Below, in pieces: positions 50,577 to 62,800 of a stretch of DNA of 64,000 bases (position 1 is the first letter of the stretch; every line of letters starts with the position of its first letter). The translations under genes were made by a program, and so were the position numbers. The DNA is taken from assembly GCA_030686995.1 (NCBI GenBank), contig CM060709.1:11740872-11804871 (forward strand). Direction: 5' to 3'. Below the pieces are notes generated by a model. It made no database searches. It was not told the origin of the DNA and worked only from the letters and a program-made list of their open reading frames with translations. The DNA is from Artemisia argyi. Lineage: Eukaryota; Streptophyta; Magnoliopsida; Asterales; Asteraceae.

Positions 50577-51239
50577 TCTATACTACCTATAATGAAAAAA
50601 TGGTCAAAAGTGAAATGTTGAGTTTTCAACAATGGTCAAATGAGAGAGAAAGTGAAATGTAATTAATACTCTTATTAAAACACCCCAATACTTAAAAGTA
50701 CAATTATTTATTCACATTGCACAACCAAATTAAAGCATATCTACCAATTAAACACAACCAATTCAAGCACAAATCGGGTTGACCAGGGACGCTTCAAACC
50801 CGGCGGGTTGACCCGGTTTAATTTGACCCGTTTTCGACCCAACCTAGCAAGTTGACCTGGTTTAAATCGACCCATTTTTCGACCAAAACTGTTTAACCGG
50901 TTGAACCACCTGGGTTGAACCGGGTTTCAAAACATTATCCATTACATAAAAGTACAATGATTTATTCACATTGTACAACCAATTAAAAACATATCTTCCA
51001 AATTAAATACAACCAGTTAAAACACAAACCGGGTTGACCCGGGACGCTTCAAACCCGTTTTTCGACCGGAACGGTTCAACCAGTTGAACCAACCGGGTAG
51101 AACCGGGTTTCAAAACATTATGTTTAATTCCCAAATCTTCAAAATTTTATTATTTTTCGATTATAACCTATAAACTTTTTTTATCAATAAACTATCTGTC
51201 GCTATAAAATCCCGTTGCTATGCACGGGTACTCGTCTAG
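50577..51239 (+). mobile_element. Helitron with internal tandem repeats (copy 2)
   Basis: The 5' end TCtatactacctataatg at 50577 follows an A, and the 3' end cccgttgctatgcacgggta, then ctcgtCTAG, at 51239 is followed by T. The last ~75 bp are nearly identical to the copy ending at 36508. Two ~190-250-bp tandem units rich in accgggttgacc fill the body, one fewer than in copy 1. No Rep/helicase. Confidence 0.8.
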
Positions 51240-52036
51240 TCTATACTTATTTTAAGATTTCTTACCCAGCAAGCCAGCAATTATTTATCAACTCATTTGA
51301 ATTCACATCTTTTCCATAACACTATAACAGCTTCATTAGGACGTATGGATTCTTGCATGTGCTTCAAGTTAACAAAATTGGCTAAAAAGAACACACAACA
51401 AAAAACTGCTATATATAATAATAACCCGCGCCTAGCGCAGTTGAGCACCAGCTACCTTAAAAGCCTGGGTCAAATACTTTTGCTAGATAAAGTTGATGGA
51501 TACCATTAAAGCACACAGAATTAAAGTATTCATGCCAATCTACACTTTTTCATCCTACTATATATAACAACAAAACAAGATTTTTCATGTTATGACATAT
51601 GACTTAGGGGGTGTTTCTTTTTCCCTTAGCTAAGGAAATGGTCCACACAAAGTATATAATAATATTTTTTTTATGTGGAGCCCACCATTTTTCCACTAGT
51701 TCCTCTATCCCCATGTGAATAGTATAAGACTCTCCTTATTAAGACCATTTAACAGTCGTGGGTTTCACATACGCCCTACGCATCCTTTAGCTAACAAAAA
51801 AAGAAACACCCCCTTGTCGATAGATAAGATTTTTCAGTTCCTAGTGTTTTGGTGGTCATATTTAGCGTTACTATTTGACTTAGTCGATATATAGATAAGA
51901 TACTAATATAATAATAGTTAAAAAGCCAATGTATATGTAAAGTTGTACATGTTTAATGTGTCTAAATTCATGGTATCTTCTCATTCTTTGGTATTTATAA
52001 CCCACATTTTCGCTTATCATTATCAATAAACAAGCA
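51240..52036. other. Upstream region of copy C with a MITE
   Basis: Apart from the MITE at 51607-51813, this AT-rich sequence has no gene. It forms the distal 5' flank of AIM1-like copy C. Confidence 0.5.
51607..51813. mobile_element. Tourist-like MITE (gggggtgtttct family)
   Basis: The inverted ends gggggtgtttctttttcc and aaaaaaagaaacaccccc share the family of 46021-46208. Flanking TTA on the left and TTG on the right suggest a slightly decayed 3-bp target duplication. 207 bp. Confidence 0.7.
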
Positions 52037-52050
52037 TTATAAATATATAG
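52037..52050 (+). promoter_or_regulatory. Possible TATA box of copy C
   Basis: ttataaatatatag lies about 125-138 bp upstream of the exon 1 ATG (52175). A second TATA-like word (catatataacc, about 52112) is closer. Neither is tested. Confidence 0.35.
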
Positions 52051-52174
52051 CTTTACAAGATCCTTTTAGATACCACAATATATTGCTAAGCCTCATAAAT
52101 ACAAACCAAGTCCATATATAACCATAAACAAGTACGTCTAACAATTATATCACTTATTACGATCAACGAAAGCT

Positions 52175-55100
52175 ATGGTGGAGGTCGAAGTGAAGATGGT
52201 AGTTTTTGACGACGGTGTTGCGGTTATCAACGTGTCGAATACAACTGTTATCAAGCCCGTCGCGACTTCAAGTACGTTTCAACTTTTGTATTTCTTGTTA
52301 TATATTGTTCACATGATTATTTATCAACAATGTTAGTCACCATGCACCACCTTTGGCCATCATACATCACAACCGTTGACCACCGTACACCGCCACCTTT
52401 GACCACCGTAAACGGCCTCCCGAACACAATTTTTTTATAAAACACGTACATAAATCTTGATTGATTCAAACGTTAACTTTAACACAAACATTTAGTCCAT
52501 CAATATTGGAAGATGACTAGGACAAAAGGCGTTAGCGTTTTTCAACCTAACGGTGTGACGGTGACGGTCGGTGGTGGTGACAAGGACGATGAAGATGATA
52601 ACAGTGACGGTAACGATGGCGGCTGGTGGTGTAAGCTGATACGTACGTGTGTGTAATTTGGGGAGGAGGGTGTGGTCGCATGGGTTCACATTAGGTTTAA
52701 ACTGTTATAATATTTATTTTTTTGTAGTTGGTGTTATAAAATATATTTGTGTGTTTGTTTTTGTTTAGGATTTTTTTGGTAACAGCTTATTATCTACGCA
52801 ATAATTTGACAGTTCATTGTATTTTTCATATGTAATTATAAAGTTGTTTAAACTTTAAAGTGTTTGCATGGAGTCGAAATATTAAAGGGTTGTTTGGTTT
52901 CTTAAGAGGAATGATTGGTATTGGTATTGGTATTAGAAATTAAGGGCTAGTAAACCCCACTACCTTAGGTGGGTTTTGATGGTGCTTAGTCATAAAAGTT
53001 TGCTTCTTATTTCATGTATTAAAGTAAACCCATAAATCAAATGATTTCAATGGTTATCAAATTCATTCTTTCATATTCATACTGTCATAATAAACAATCC
53101 CTTTACATGTCTTTAGTCTTTAATAATAAGCTCAATCACAACGTACTTGAGTCGAAAATATGTGCATAAACTTTGAGTAACATCCCTAGTATAAATTTTT
53201 TTTGAAGACCGACTTATTTAAATTTAACATTAAATACATACCCTTTTATTGTTTTAAGAGCAAATTACACGTATGATCCTTGTAGTTTGAGTTGACTTTC
53301 AAGTATAGTTCTTTGACATTTTCCGATCCAAACAGTTCCCAACATCAAAACTCTTAACACTCACGGCTCTTTGACCACACAAACCTCAAGTCTCACCGTT
53401 AAATTACCCCAAGTGCCTTGCACATGAGGGTAAAATCGTCTTTCCATTACTTTTTTTTTTAATCTCCACTTAACAATCATCTTTTCCTCTCTGACTCCTT
53501 TTACTCTTTAATACATTTAAGACAAAATTACACGGATGGTCCCTGTGGTTTACACGGATTTTAAGTTTAGTCCCTAACTCAAAATAAGTACACCAGACGT
53601 CCCTAATTTTGAAACCTGTCACCCTTTTAGTCCCTAATTTGGATGGGCCGTTAGTTTATCCGTTAAGTAATTTGCACCGTTAGTCATTCGTTAATATTTT
53701 TTGCACCGTTAGTCCTTCGTTAATTTGCACCGTTAGTCCTTTGTTAAAATTAAAAAATAAATCTAAAATTAAAAAAAAAAAATTGAATAAAATTTTTTTT
53801 CGAAGAAAAATTTTTTAAAAAAAATGTTTTTTAGAAAAAATATTTAAAAAAAAATATTTTTTTCAAATAAAATTTTTAAAATTAAAAAATTCTAAAATTA
53901 AAATTTAAAAACAAAATTTGAATAAAAAAAATTTTCGAATAAAAATTTTTAAAAAAAATATTTTTTAGAAAAAATATTTTAAAAAAAAATATTTTTTTCG
54001 AATAAAAATTTTTAAAATTAAAAAATTCTAAAATAAAAAAAAAATCTAAAATTAAAAAAAAATGAATAAAATTTTTTTTCGAATATAAATTTAAAAAAAA
54101 ATATATATATTTTTTAGAAAAAATATTTTAAAAAAAATATTTTTTAGAAAAAATATTTTTAGAAAAATTCAAATTTTAAAATATTCAAAAAATAAAAATA
54201 TTTCTAATTTTTTTTAATTGTCTAAAAAAAATTTATTCGATATTTTTTTTTTAAATTTCGATTTTTTTTTAAATTTTTTCTAAAAAATTCCAAAAAAAAT
54301 ATTTTTCGAATATTTTAAGATTTTTTTTTCGATGATTATTTTTTGAATTTATTTTAAAAACTTTTTTGAATAAAAAATTAGAAAATAAAATTTTGAAAAA
54401 AATATATTTATTCGAATTTTTTTTAAATATTCAGACTAGAAAGGGGTCAAAATCGTGATTTAAAATTTACACAAAAACATTTTTTTCAAATGACAAATTT
54501 TCTTTTAGTGTACTTACATAATCACAAAAAAATGATCGAAAACGTAAAAAAGGCGAAAACCGATAAAAATATAAGAAAACATATAAAAACGTAAAAAAAA
54601 CGGACGAAAACATAATAAAACGGATAAGATATAAGAAAACAGACTAATACGTAATAAAGCGGACAAAAACGTAAAGAAATGACGAAAATGTTAAAAAAAC
54701 GGACGAGAACGTAAAAAATGGACGAAAACGTAAAAAGATTGACAAAAACGTTAAAAAAATGAACGAAAACGTTAAAAAAAATGGACGAGAACGTAAGAAA
54801 ATGGACGTAAACGTAAAAAGATTGACAAAAACGTAAAAAATTGACGAAAACCTTATAAAAACGGACAAAAACGTAAAAAGAATGATAACGGTGCAAAATA
54901 TTAATGGAGGGACTAACGGTGCAAATCATGGGTACTTTTTTAGAAAATGAGGACTAACGGTGCAAAAAATATTAACGAATGACTAACGGTGCAAATAACT
55001 TAACGGATAAACTAACGGCCATCCAAGATAGGGACTAAATGTGTGACAAGTTTCAAAAAATAGGGATGTCTGGTGTACTTATTTTGAGTTAGGGACTAAA

Positions 55101-58100
55101 CTTGCAATCCGTGTAAACCACAGGGACCATCCGTGTAATTTTGTCTACATTTAATTTTATCATCTATTTTTCTCTCCACCCTCCCATATCTCATAATTTT
55201 TTTCTTAACTTCATCTTCTTTTTCACCAAAACTTTCGAACAAAACCCAGTGAACACATATACCATCTTGTTTAACTTATTTTGCAACTGCTAGTTCACAT
55301 ATTTTGCCCTCCTCTTTCATCTTGTTTAAGGACCGATGACAATCACATGCACAAATATTCTTACACAAGTAGATCGCATAATCGACCGAGTTTCCTTTTT
55401 TTCTTGTCTAGGACGCGTCCCCTTGGGGGTGTAATGGTTGGAATGCGTCGGTGATGGGGGTCGACCGATCATCCAAATGAGCCATTACACTCGGCCTTAG
55501 TTCGTTCACTATGAGTTGTTAATGTGTTAGTTTTTCTAGTCATTTACTCATTTCTAAATTTATACATTTTGCATATCATTGGCGTTCAATTTTTGAGTGG
55601 GAGGACGGCCCAACAGCCCATATAATAGATCTTTTATGTACTTTACTATGAGTTTGCTCAAGTCCCGTTTAGCCCAAATCAGCTAGGACCCTTGCAGCCT
55701 TGCTAAATATTCTTTCATTCTCCTGATTGTACATCAAATATTCCCTCGACCATACAAGTGATGCAACAAATTTGGTACTTTGATGTTACATACTTTTAAA
55801 GGATTTCCAGTTTGAGAAACCATAGCTAAAATAATGTAATTGTTTTTTGCCATTATGGTATTATCTATGCATCTCTTAGTCGTAGAGCATGGTAATGCTA
55901 AGCTATAATCCCTTTGGTTCAAACGGTTTATGTGATTTGGTACGAGTTACAAATTAAAAAAAAAAAAAAAAAATGTAAACACGATCACCTGCATTGAGTT
56001 CTATTACGTTGCTTCTGCCTATTCCGAGTGTGTGCTAACTGCTAAACATCGCCTAATAATTTGTTGCGTTTATGGTTTTTGTGTTTGTGTGTGTGTTTAG
56101 TTTTCACTAAGCTGAAGGAGAAAATTGAAGAAGCATTAAGCAGAGATGATGTCAAAGCGATCGTTCTAATAGGTAAGCTGTTGAATTAACATTTACTTTT
56201 TACCCCATTTCATGGTTATTGTATGAGGTTATTAGATGCAAGTGTTAATGACTACCGTCTACCAACTGTTTGGATGAGATTACTTAGGAAGCTTAAATGT
56301 TTTCTTCTTAACTATGCAACATTCATGAATATTCATTCGTTTATACTACTAGTGACAATTTTTATTTTAAGCACTTTATTTATAAGTTTCCTGCTGGCGT
56401 TGCTTTTCTTTTAATTTTTTTTGGCTAAATTTGACTCTCTTGATTTTTGTAAACAGAGTTGGGGGGTGGGGGGAAGCGATAATAAGCCAAACGATTACAT
56501 TGTATTGATGTGATTATGATAAAAGAGATTACAGGAGAACTTATAGAAAACATAGGAAACCTAATAACTAAACGGGCCTAAACTAAACTAATCTAATACG
56601 GGCCTAATAAAACGTACTATTAATTCTAACATCCCCCCTTAAGCTGGAGCATAGATATTGATCATGCCCAGCTTGTTACAAATATGAAACCCAAAAAACA
56701 ATAAGCAAAAGTCATCCTTGAAGCAATAATCCAGATCTTCAACAACCACAAAACTAATTAATCTCACTTGGGATCGAACTAAAATACGAAGCAACTGAAA
56801 GGTCACACAAATCCAAAGAACCGAAGCAACCAGTAGGTCTCAGCTAACTAAAAAAATCCCAAAAACGAAGCGACTGACAGGTCTCAACTAACCGAAATAC
56901 GAAGCAACATGAACAAACATGTTCGGGTCTCAACTAACGAAAACTCAATTCGAGTCCAAAAATCCAAAATCGAAGCAACCTGAAACAAGAGATTTCTTAA
57001 CATGTCTCAACTAACTAAGTAATCCAGAAAACGAAGCAACCTGAACAATGGTGACAGAACAGGTCTCAACTCTCAAACCAAATGAAGAAACGAAGCAACT
57101 TGAACCAACAATTGTCGGAATATGTCTCACCTTAAATGAAGAATCAAAGCAACCTGTCAAGGTCTCAACTAACTCAAAATTTCCAAAAGACGAAGCAACC
57201 CAAACTGAGGTCTCAACGAACCGAAAAATTCAGGAACCAAGTAACCTAAATCTAAAAGAACATAACCAAAATCAAATGGTCTCACCGGGGACCAAACTCA
57301 AAACTTTTATTAACAATAAACTAAATCATAACCCAATAACTAAGCAACTGAAACCAAAGCCCATAATCATTCATTGATTCATCATCAACACAAATCTTAA
57401 TTAATCTCGTGAGAATTAACTGAAATCTTCAATAATTCGGATCAATGAGCCAAACTCCAAGATCAGAATGAATAACCATGGTCACCCACAAAACTCAAAA
57501 CTGATAATCAGTTACAAGTTATCAGAACTAAAAACTAAATCAGATACTCCATATTCAAAACCCAAAGATATTCCCAAAACCAAAATCATCTCCATCATCA
57601 CCAATCACAAATAATCAAAATAAGAATCCTCATAACTAATGGAAAATAACCAGCCACCCCAAAATTAAAGAACCCTAACCGAATCGAAACACAAAACTTC
57701 AGAAATCGGACCAGAGGATCTGGATGGAATTACCAAACAAACACATCTGGAAAACAAATCGCTGGCTAAAACCTCTGGATCTGAACTTGCGTGAGGAAAG
57801 GTGGCGACGCGTCGGCGGCTGATGGCGAGTTCAACTATGATGGTGGTGAGATGAATATAGCACTCTATCTGGGTGCTCCTAAACTTCAGACGTGAAGCAG
57901 TATATAAAGAAACTAAATCCTAATTTTCTAATAAATGAAATTGAAAATCTTAATTGAAACAAAACACCCTCTCTGATACCATGTAAACAGAGTTGGGGGG
58001 TGGGGGGAAGCGATAATAAGCCAAACGATTACATTGTATTGATGTGATTATGATAAAAGAGATTACAGGAGAACTTATAGAAAACATAGGAAACCTAATA

Positions 58101-58598
58101 ACTAAACGGGCCTAAACTAAACTAATCTAATACGGGCCTAATAAAACGTACTATTAATTCTAACAATTTTTGTAGTTAAAAATGACGATTTTTATGGTGA
58201 GTTCGACATCATCAACTTCCTACAAGCACAAAAGACTGGTAAGCCATTTCTACTTATCGTCGTTACTACAACCTCGTATTAATAGTCCAATTTGTTGATT
58301 AATATGGTAATTGATAACGTAACATTGTTTTCAGGAGACTTATCTCTTCTACCTGATGTATCATTTGGACTTGTGCGCGATACCATTGAAGGTCTTTTCA
58401 AGTTATCATACAACTATGCTTTTCATAAGTTGTTGAATAAATCTGATAAACTTATGCTCTTTTGCTTACTTAGATGCCAAGAAACCTATTGTCGCTGGAA
58501 TAGAAGGGTCGCTACGCGGGGTTGGATTAGAAGTTTCAATGGTTTGCAAATTTGGATTCTGTGCTTCAGCTTTTTAATTTTTCATGTTGCAAAATTGC

Positions 58599-58639
<41 letters not shown>

Positions 58640-59283
58640 TTTTTAAACAGGGATGTCATGCGCGTATTGCCAGTCCAAATACACGACTTGGTTTGCCTGA
58701 ATTATTGCATGGGAGTATTCCAGGAGCTGGAGGTATGATTAACAATATATGATAAATCTTACAGTAATAAATATTATTTTGTTCAAGGATTTATGATATA
58801 TAAAAACTTCAAATACTTTTTTTAGGTACCCAGCGACTTCCTAGGCTTGTGGGATTGCATAAGGCAATTTCAATGATGTTGGTGAGTTAAAAGTGCGATT
58901 TTGTATAAAGTTAATTATTTATCATGGTAGTCATTTTGTCAAGTTTTTAATTTGCATCTCTAATACTAATATAAGTATTAAATTTGTAGACATCCAAATC
59001 GATATCATCTGAGGAGGCGGAGAATCTAGGTCTCATTGATGCTATTGCATCTCCTCATGAGATGCAAGAAGTTGCTAAGAAATGGGCATTAGACATAGCC
59101 GAAGAGCGCAAACCGTGGGTCCGGTCTCTTACCAGAACAGACAAGATTGGGTCCCAATCTGAATCACAACAGATAATCAAGGTTGCGAGAGAGCAAGTTA
59201 AACAGGATAAGCCACATCACCAAGCATGCCTTGAAGTAATTGAAGAAGGCATTGTGCATGGAGCAGACCATGGTGTTCTTGAG
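52175..59283 (+). CDS. AIM1/MFP-like copy C, exons 1-8 (hydratase half), partial
   Basis: Enoyl-CoA hydratase half of a plant peroxisomal multifunctional protein (AIM1/MFP2 family). Exons: 52175-52271, 56101-56172, 58176-58238, 58335-58391, 58474-58541, 58651-58732, 58826-58881, 58990-59283; every GT..AG join keeps frame, giving 263 codons. Exon 1 (FDDGVAVINVSN) matches the family start GNDGVAVITISNPPVN. Glutamates E116 (GLEVSM) and E136 (GLPELL) sit 20 residues apart, as in active hydratases. The usual SGGFD reads YGEFD, and GGGLE reads GVGLE, so the oxyanion-hole glycines are altered. A MULE sits in intron 1, a miniature LTR element in intron 2 and a Copia element in intron 8. Exon 9 onward is off-window, so whether the dehydrogenase half exists is unknown. 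Confidence 0.75.
53521..55145. mobile_element. Mutator-like non-autonomous element in intron 1 of copy C
   Basis: Termini gacaaaattacacggatggt, then ccctgtgg, are inverted at the right end (to 55145) over at least 80 bp. The 9-bp target duplication tacatttaa (53512-53520, 55146-55154) is perfect and is the Mutator size. Copy A is uninterrupted at the matching place (about 5320). The interior is extremely AT-rich (53750-54430) and then a tandem array. No transposase. Confidence 0.85.
54537..54885. repeat. Tandem array of ggacgaaaacgtaaaaa-type units
   Basis: About 15-18 degenerate copies of a ~20-bp unit (ggacgaaaacgtaaaaa, with variants). The minus strand is open for 135 codons (54522-54929) only because the repeat lacks stops in that frame; the resulting F/V-rich protein is an artefact. 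Confidence 0.8.
56448..58165 (-). mobile_element. Miniature LTR retrotransposon (TRIM-like) in intron 2 of copy C
   Basis: Two LTRs of 184 bp (56448-56631, 57982-58165) start TGTAAACAG and end TTCTAACA and look identical by eye. The 5-bp target duplication ATTTT is perfect (56443-56447, 58166-58170), and copy A has the unoccupied intron site. On the minus strand a primer-binding site TGGTATCAGAG (57981-57971, initiator-Met tRNA type) abuts one LTR and a polypurine tract AAGGGGGGA abuts the other, so the element is minus-oriented. The internal part has no gag or pol; it holds about eight irregular repeats of gaagcaac...ggtctcaactaac. Confidence 0.9.
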
Positions 59284-59345
59284 GTATCGTATAATGGTTG
59301 GGTTGGGTAACGGATCATGAAAAGAAATATTGTTTTTTGTACATG

Positions 59346-59818
59346 TGTAGAAAAACGTAGTCAAATGATTTTATTACTCAAGAACAACCAAACGATTACA
59401 ACCAAACTATTCTCAAATAGTAACAATAACTTGATCTCAATCAAGTGAATAACAATGAAACATAGAAATGAACTTGGTATATTTTCTGGATGATCCAACA
59501 CATGAGAGAGTAGGAGATATAAATAGATCACAGACATGATTAGTCGTTTTCTTGAGTGAGACCAAGAAAACGGCTCTTGTGAAGTCAGCACAAAAGAGAC
59601 AATCTCAACGGTGTATATCCAGATCCAAAATGACATCAAGCCCCTCCATGTTTGTAGCTTTATGAGACCTCTATATAACTTTGAAGAATAGACCAAACAC
59701 ACCCTCCAAAGTTACTCATGAACCCAGGGAGCACCAAAAAGACAAAGACTGAAAAGACAAAACATACAAAGTTAGTCCCTTAGGTTTTTACCAGATGACA
59801 GATGAGTCCTTTCTTCCA
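59346..59818 (-). repeat. Copia long terminal repeat
   Basis: 473 bp between the copy C intron and the polypurine tract. It has TG..CA ends and contains the last ~16 codons and the stop of the polyprotein. The partner LTR is outside the window. Confidence 0.7.
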
Positions 59819-62800
59819 ATATCCCCCCTTCATCTGATATCTGGTAAATGTCAATTAACCCAAGTTTTTTAATCAAAGCATTGTGCTGATCTGTGTCCAA
59901 CCCTTTAGTGAGGACATCTGCAATTTGATTTGCAGAGTCCACCTTAACCGTTTTAATTACACCTCTTAGAATTTTTTCTCTATGTAAATCAATTTCGAGG
60001 TGTTTGGTCCTTTCATGAAACACTGGGTTGGCTGCAATCTTAATTGCAGAATTACTATCACAGTGAAGAGGAACAGGAAGAAAATTTTCAAACTTTGAAT
60101 CCCTTAAAATCTTTAAAATCCAAATCACTTCACTTGTGGCTGAGGCAAGAGCTCTATACTCTGCCTCAGTTGAAGATTTTGAGAGAGTAGGTTGTTTTTT
60201 GCTTTTCCAAGAGACAAGAGTTTTATTCAAAAAAACACAGTAACCAGTAACAGACCTCCTTGTAACAATGCATTTTGCCCAGTCAGCATCAGAATAGGCC
60301 TCAAGAGACATACCTGATTCTTTAGTGATCTGAATTCCCATACCTGGAGATCCTTTGAGATATCTCAAAATTTTGAAAGCAGTTTTGAGATGGGACTGAA
60401 GAGGAGAATGCATAAACTGACTTAAACAGTGAACAGCATATGAAATATCAGGCCTTGTGTGAGTCAAGTAAATCAGTTTACCCATAAGTTTCTGATAATC
60501 AGTGATGTTATTAAGAACCGGATCATTATTAGTGGGCTCAATAGTCAAGGCAAGTTTAGATGGTAAAGGAGTTTTAGCAGGTTTGCAAGCCAACATACCA
60601 TACTCAGATAACAAATCAAGACAATACTTTCTTTGATTTAAACAGATACCATTTTCAATGTCATTAACTTCAATTCCAAGAAAGTATTTTAACTTTCCCA
60701 AGTCCTTTATCATGAATTTGGACCTGAGAAAGGCCTTGAATTTCTCAATCTCAGCGACACTATTACCCGTAATAATGATATCATCAACATAAACAAGCAA
60801 AGCAAGAAAGATGCCATTATCAGATTTAGTGTAAAGAGAGTAATCAGATTTACTTTGGCTAAAGCCATTTTCAATGAGGGCAGCAGTTAATTTAGCATTC
60901 CACTGCCTAGGGGCTTGCTTTAAGCCATACAGAGACTTTTTAAGTCTACAAACCCTGGTATCATCTTTAGAAAAATAGCCCTCAGGTAATTTCATGTAAA
61001 CAGTTTCCTCTAGATCACCATAAAGGAAGGCATTATTAACATCTAGTTGAAACACAGGCCAGCTATTGTGAATAGCAACAACAAGTAAACATCTAATGGT
61101 GACCATTTTAACAACAGGGGAGAAAGTTTCATCAAAGTCAACTCCTTCCTTTTGATTACAACCTTTGACAACAAGTCTAGCCTTATATCTATCCACTTCT
61201 CCATTAGACTTAAATTTGATTTTCCAAACCCATTTATTACCAATGGCTTTCCTGCCAGGTGGTAACTCGGTGATCTCATAAGTATCGTTTTTATTTAGAG
61301 CTTCCATTTCATCATTCATAGCATCAACCCAATGGGGATATTTAGATGCTTCAACAAAAGAGTTTGGTTCACTGATTTTATTAAGTTGAGTAGCAAAACA
61401 AAAATTTTCAGGGCTTAATTTGGAGTAATTGACATATTTTTCAAGCCCATATTTGACTTTAGAATCAACAACAAATTCATTGTAGTTCTTAGGAAACACA
61501 GAAGTTCTAGAAGACCTTCTCAAAGATGGAATATCCTGGGATGAAGTGTTTGGATTTTTATCCAAACTACCCTCAGAATCATTGTTGTTTTCTTCAAGTG
61601 TAGCAGCCACCTCATCCTCTCCAGCAACAATGTGTTCACCATTTTGAACATCATCCTCATTATAGAGTGAGGGGTCCATAGTGTTTTCATTGCTGCCCGG
61701 AAGAGGAGAGCAGCTACCTTCACGTCGTGATTGGAAATCACGATTCAGGCTACTCTCTTCATCACTGGGTATCTCAGGATATTCCATGTCAAAAAAGTTT
61801 AAGTGGTTTAAGTCTTGAAAAACATTCTTAGAAGTAGAGTCGGTTTTATCAGCGTTAGCCCCTTTAAAGGGAAACACATTTTCATAGAATTGAACATCTC
61901 TAGAGAATATGACATGATGCTTATCAAGACTATATAACTTATATCCTTTTTTAACATTAGAATACCCTATCAAAACACATTTCTCAGATCTGCTACTCAT
62001 TTTATCAGAGTTGTTCAAGACAGTAGCATAACAAAGACAACCAAACACTCTCAAGTGATCAAGTATAGGTTTCTCATTATATATCATCTCATAAGGAGAT
62101 TTCCCTTTAAGCACAGAAGAGGGGAGTCTGTTAATCAAATAAGTAGCAGTTAGAACACATTCGGACCACATTTTCAAAGGAATTCCTCCTTGAAACATAA
62201 GAGACCTAGCAACATTCAAAAGATGCCTATGCTTTCTTTCAGCAATGCCATTTTGCTGTGGAGTATAAGCACAAGAGGTCTGATGGGTTATCCCTTTATC
62301 AACACAAAGTTTATTAACAGATTGATTGACAAATTCTGTTCCATTATCACTTCTAAAGGCCTTGATTTTCTTGTTGAACTGATTTTCAATCAAATTGTAG
62401 AACATATTTATGTAATAAGGCACTTCATCCTTGGTTTTAATGAGATAAACCCAAACAGCCCTAGTGTAATCATCCACAATGGTCAGAAAATACTTATATC
62501 CTTCAGAGCTAGGAATTTTATATGGTCCCCATAAATCTAAGTGAACCAATTCACCTAAGGCACTAGAGATATGATCACTTAGTGGGAAGGGTTTTCTAGT
62601 CTGTTTAGCTCTATGACAGATTTCACACATCACATCCCTTTTAGAGTCAAATTTTAAAGAATATTTTAAGATGTTCATGACTGGTTCTGCAGGATGACCA
62701 AGCCTGCAGTGCCAGTCATGTTGAGACAAGAAGGAAGTAATAGTAGAATTAGATTGAATACCTTGATTATTGAAATAATACAAACCATCACACTGGTTAC

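Noticed and set aside
54537..54885. Regularly spaced repeats suggesting a CRISPR-like array
   Set aside because: The units are contiguous and degenerate with no unique spacers, in a plant transposon. It is a minisatellite.
54522..54929. 135-residue minus-strand frame rich in F and V
   Set aside because: It is a by-product of the tandem ggacgaaaacgtaaaaa array, which lacks stops in that frame.
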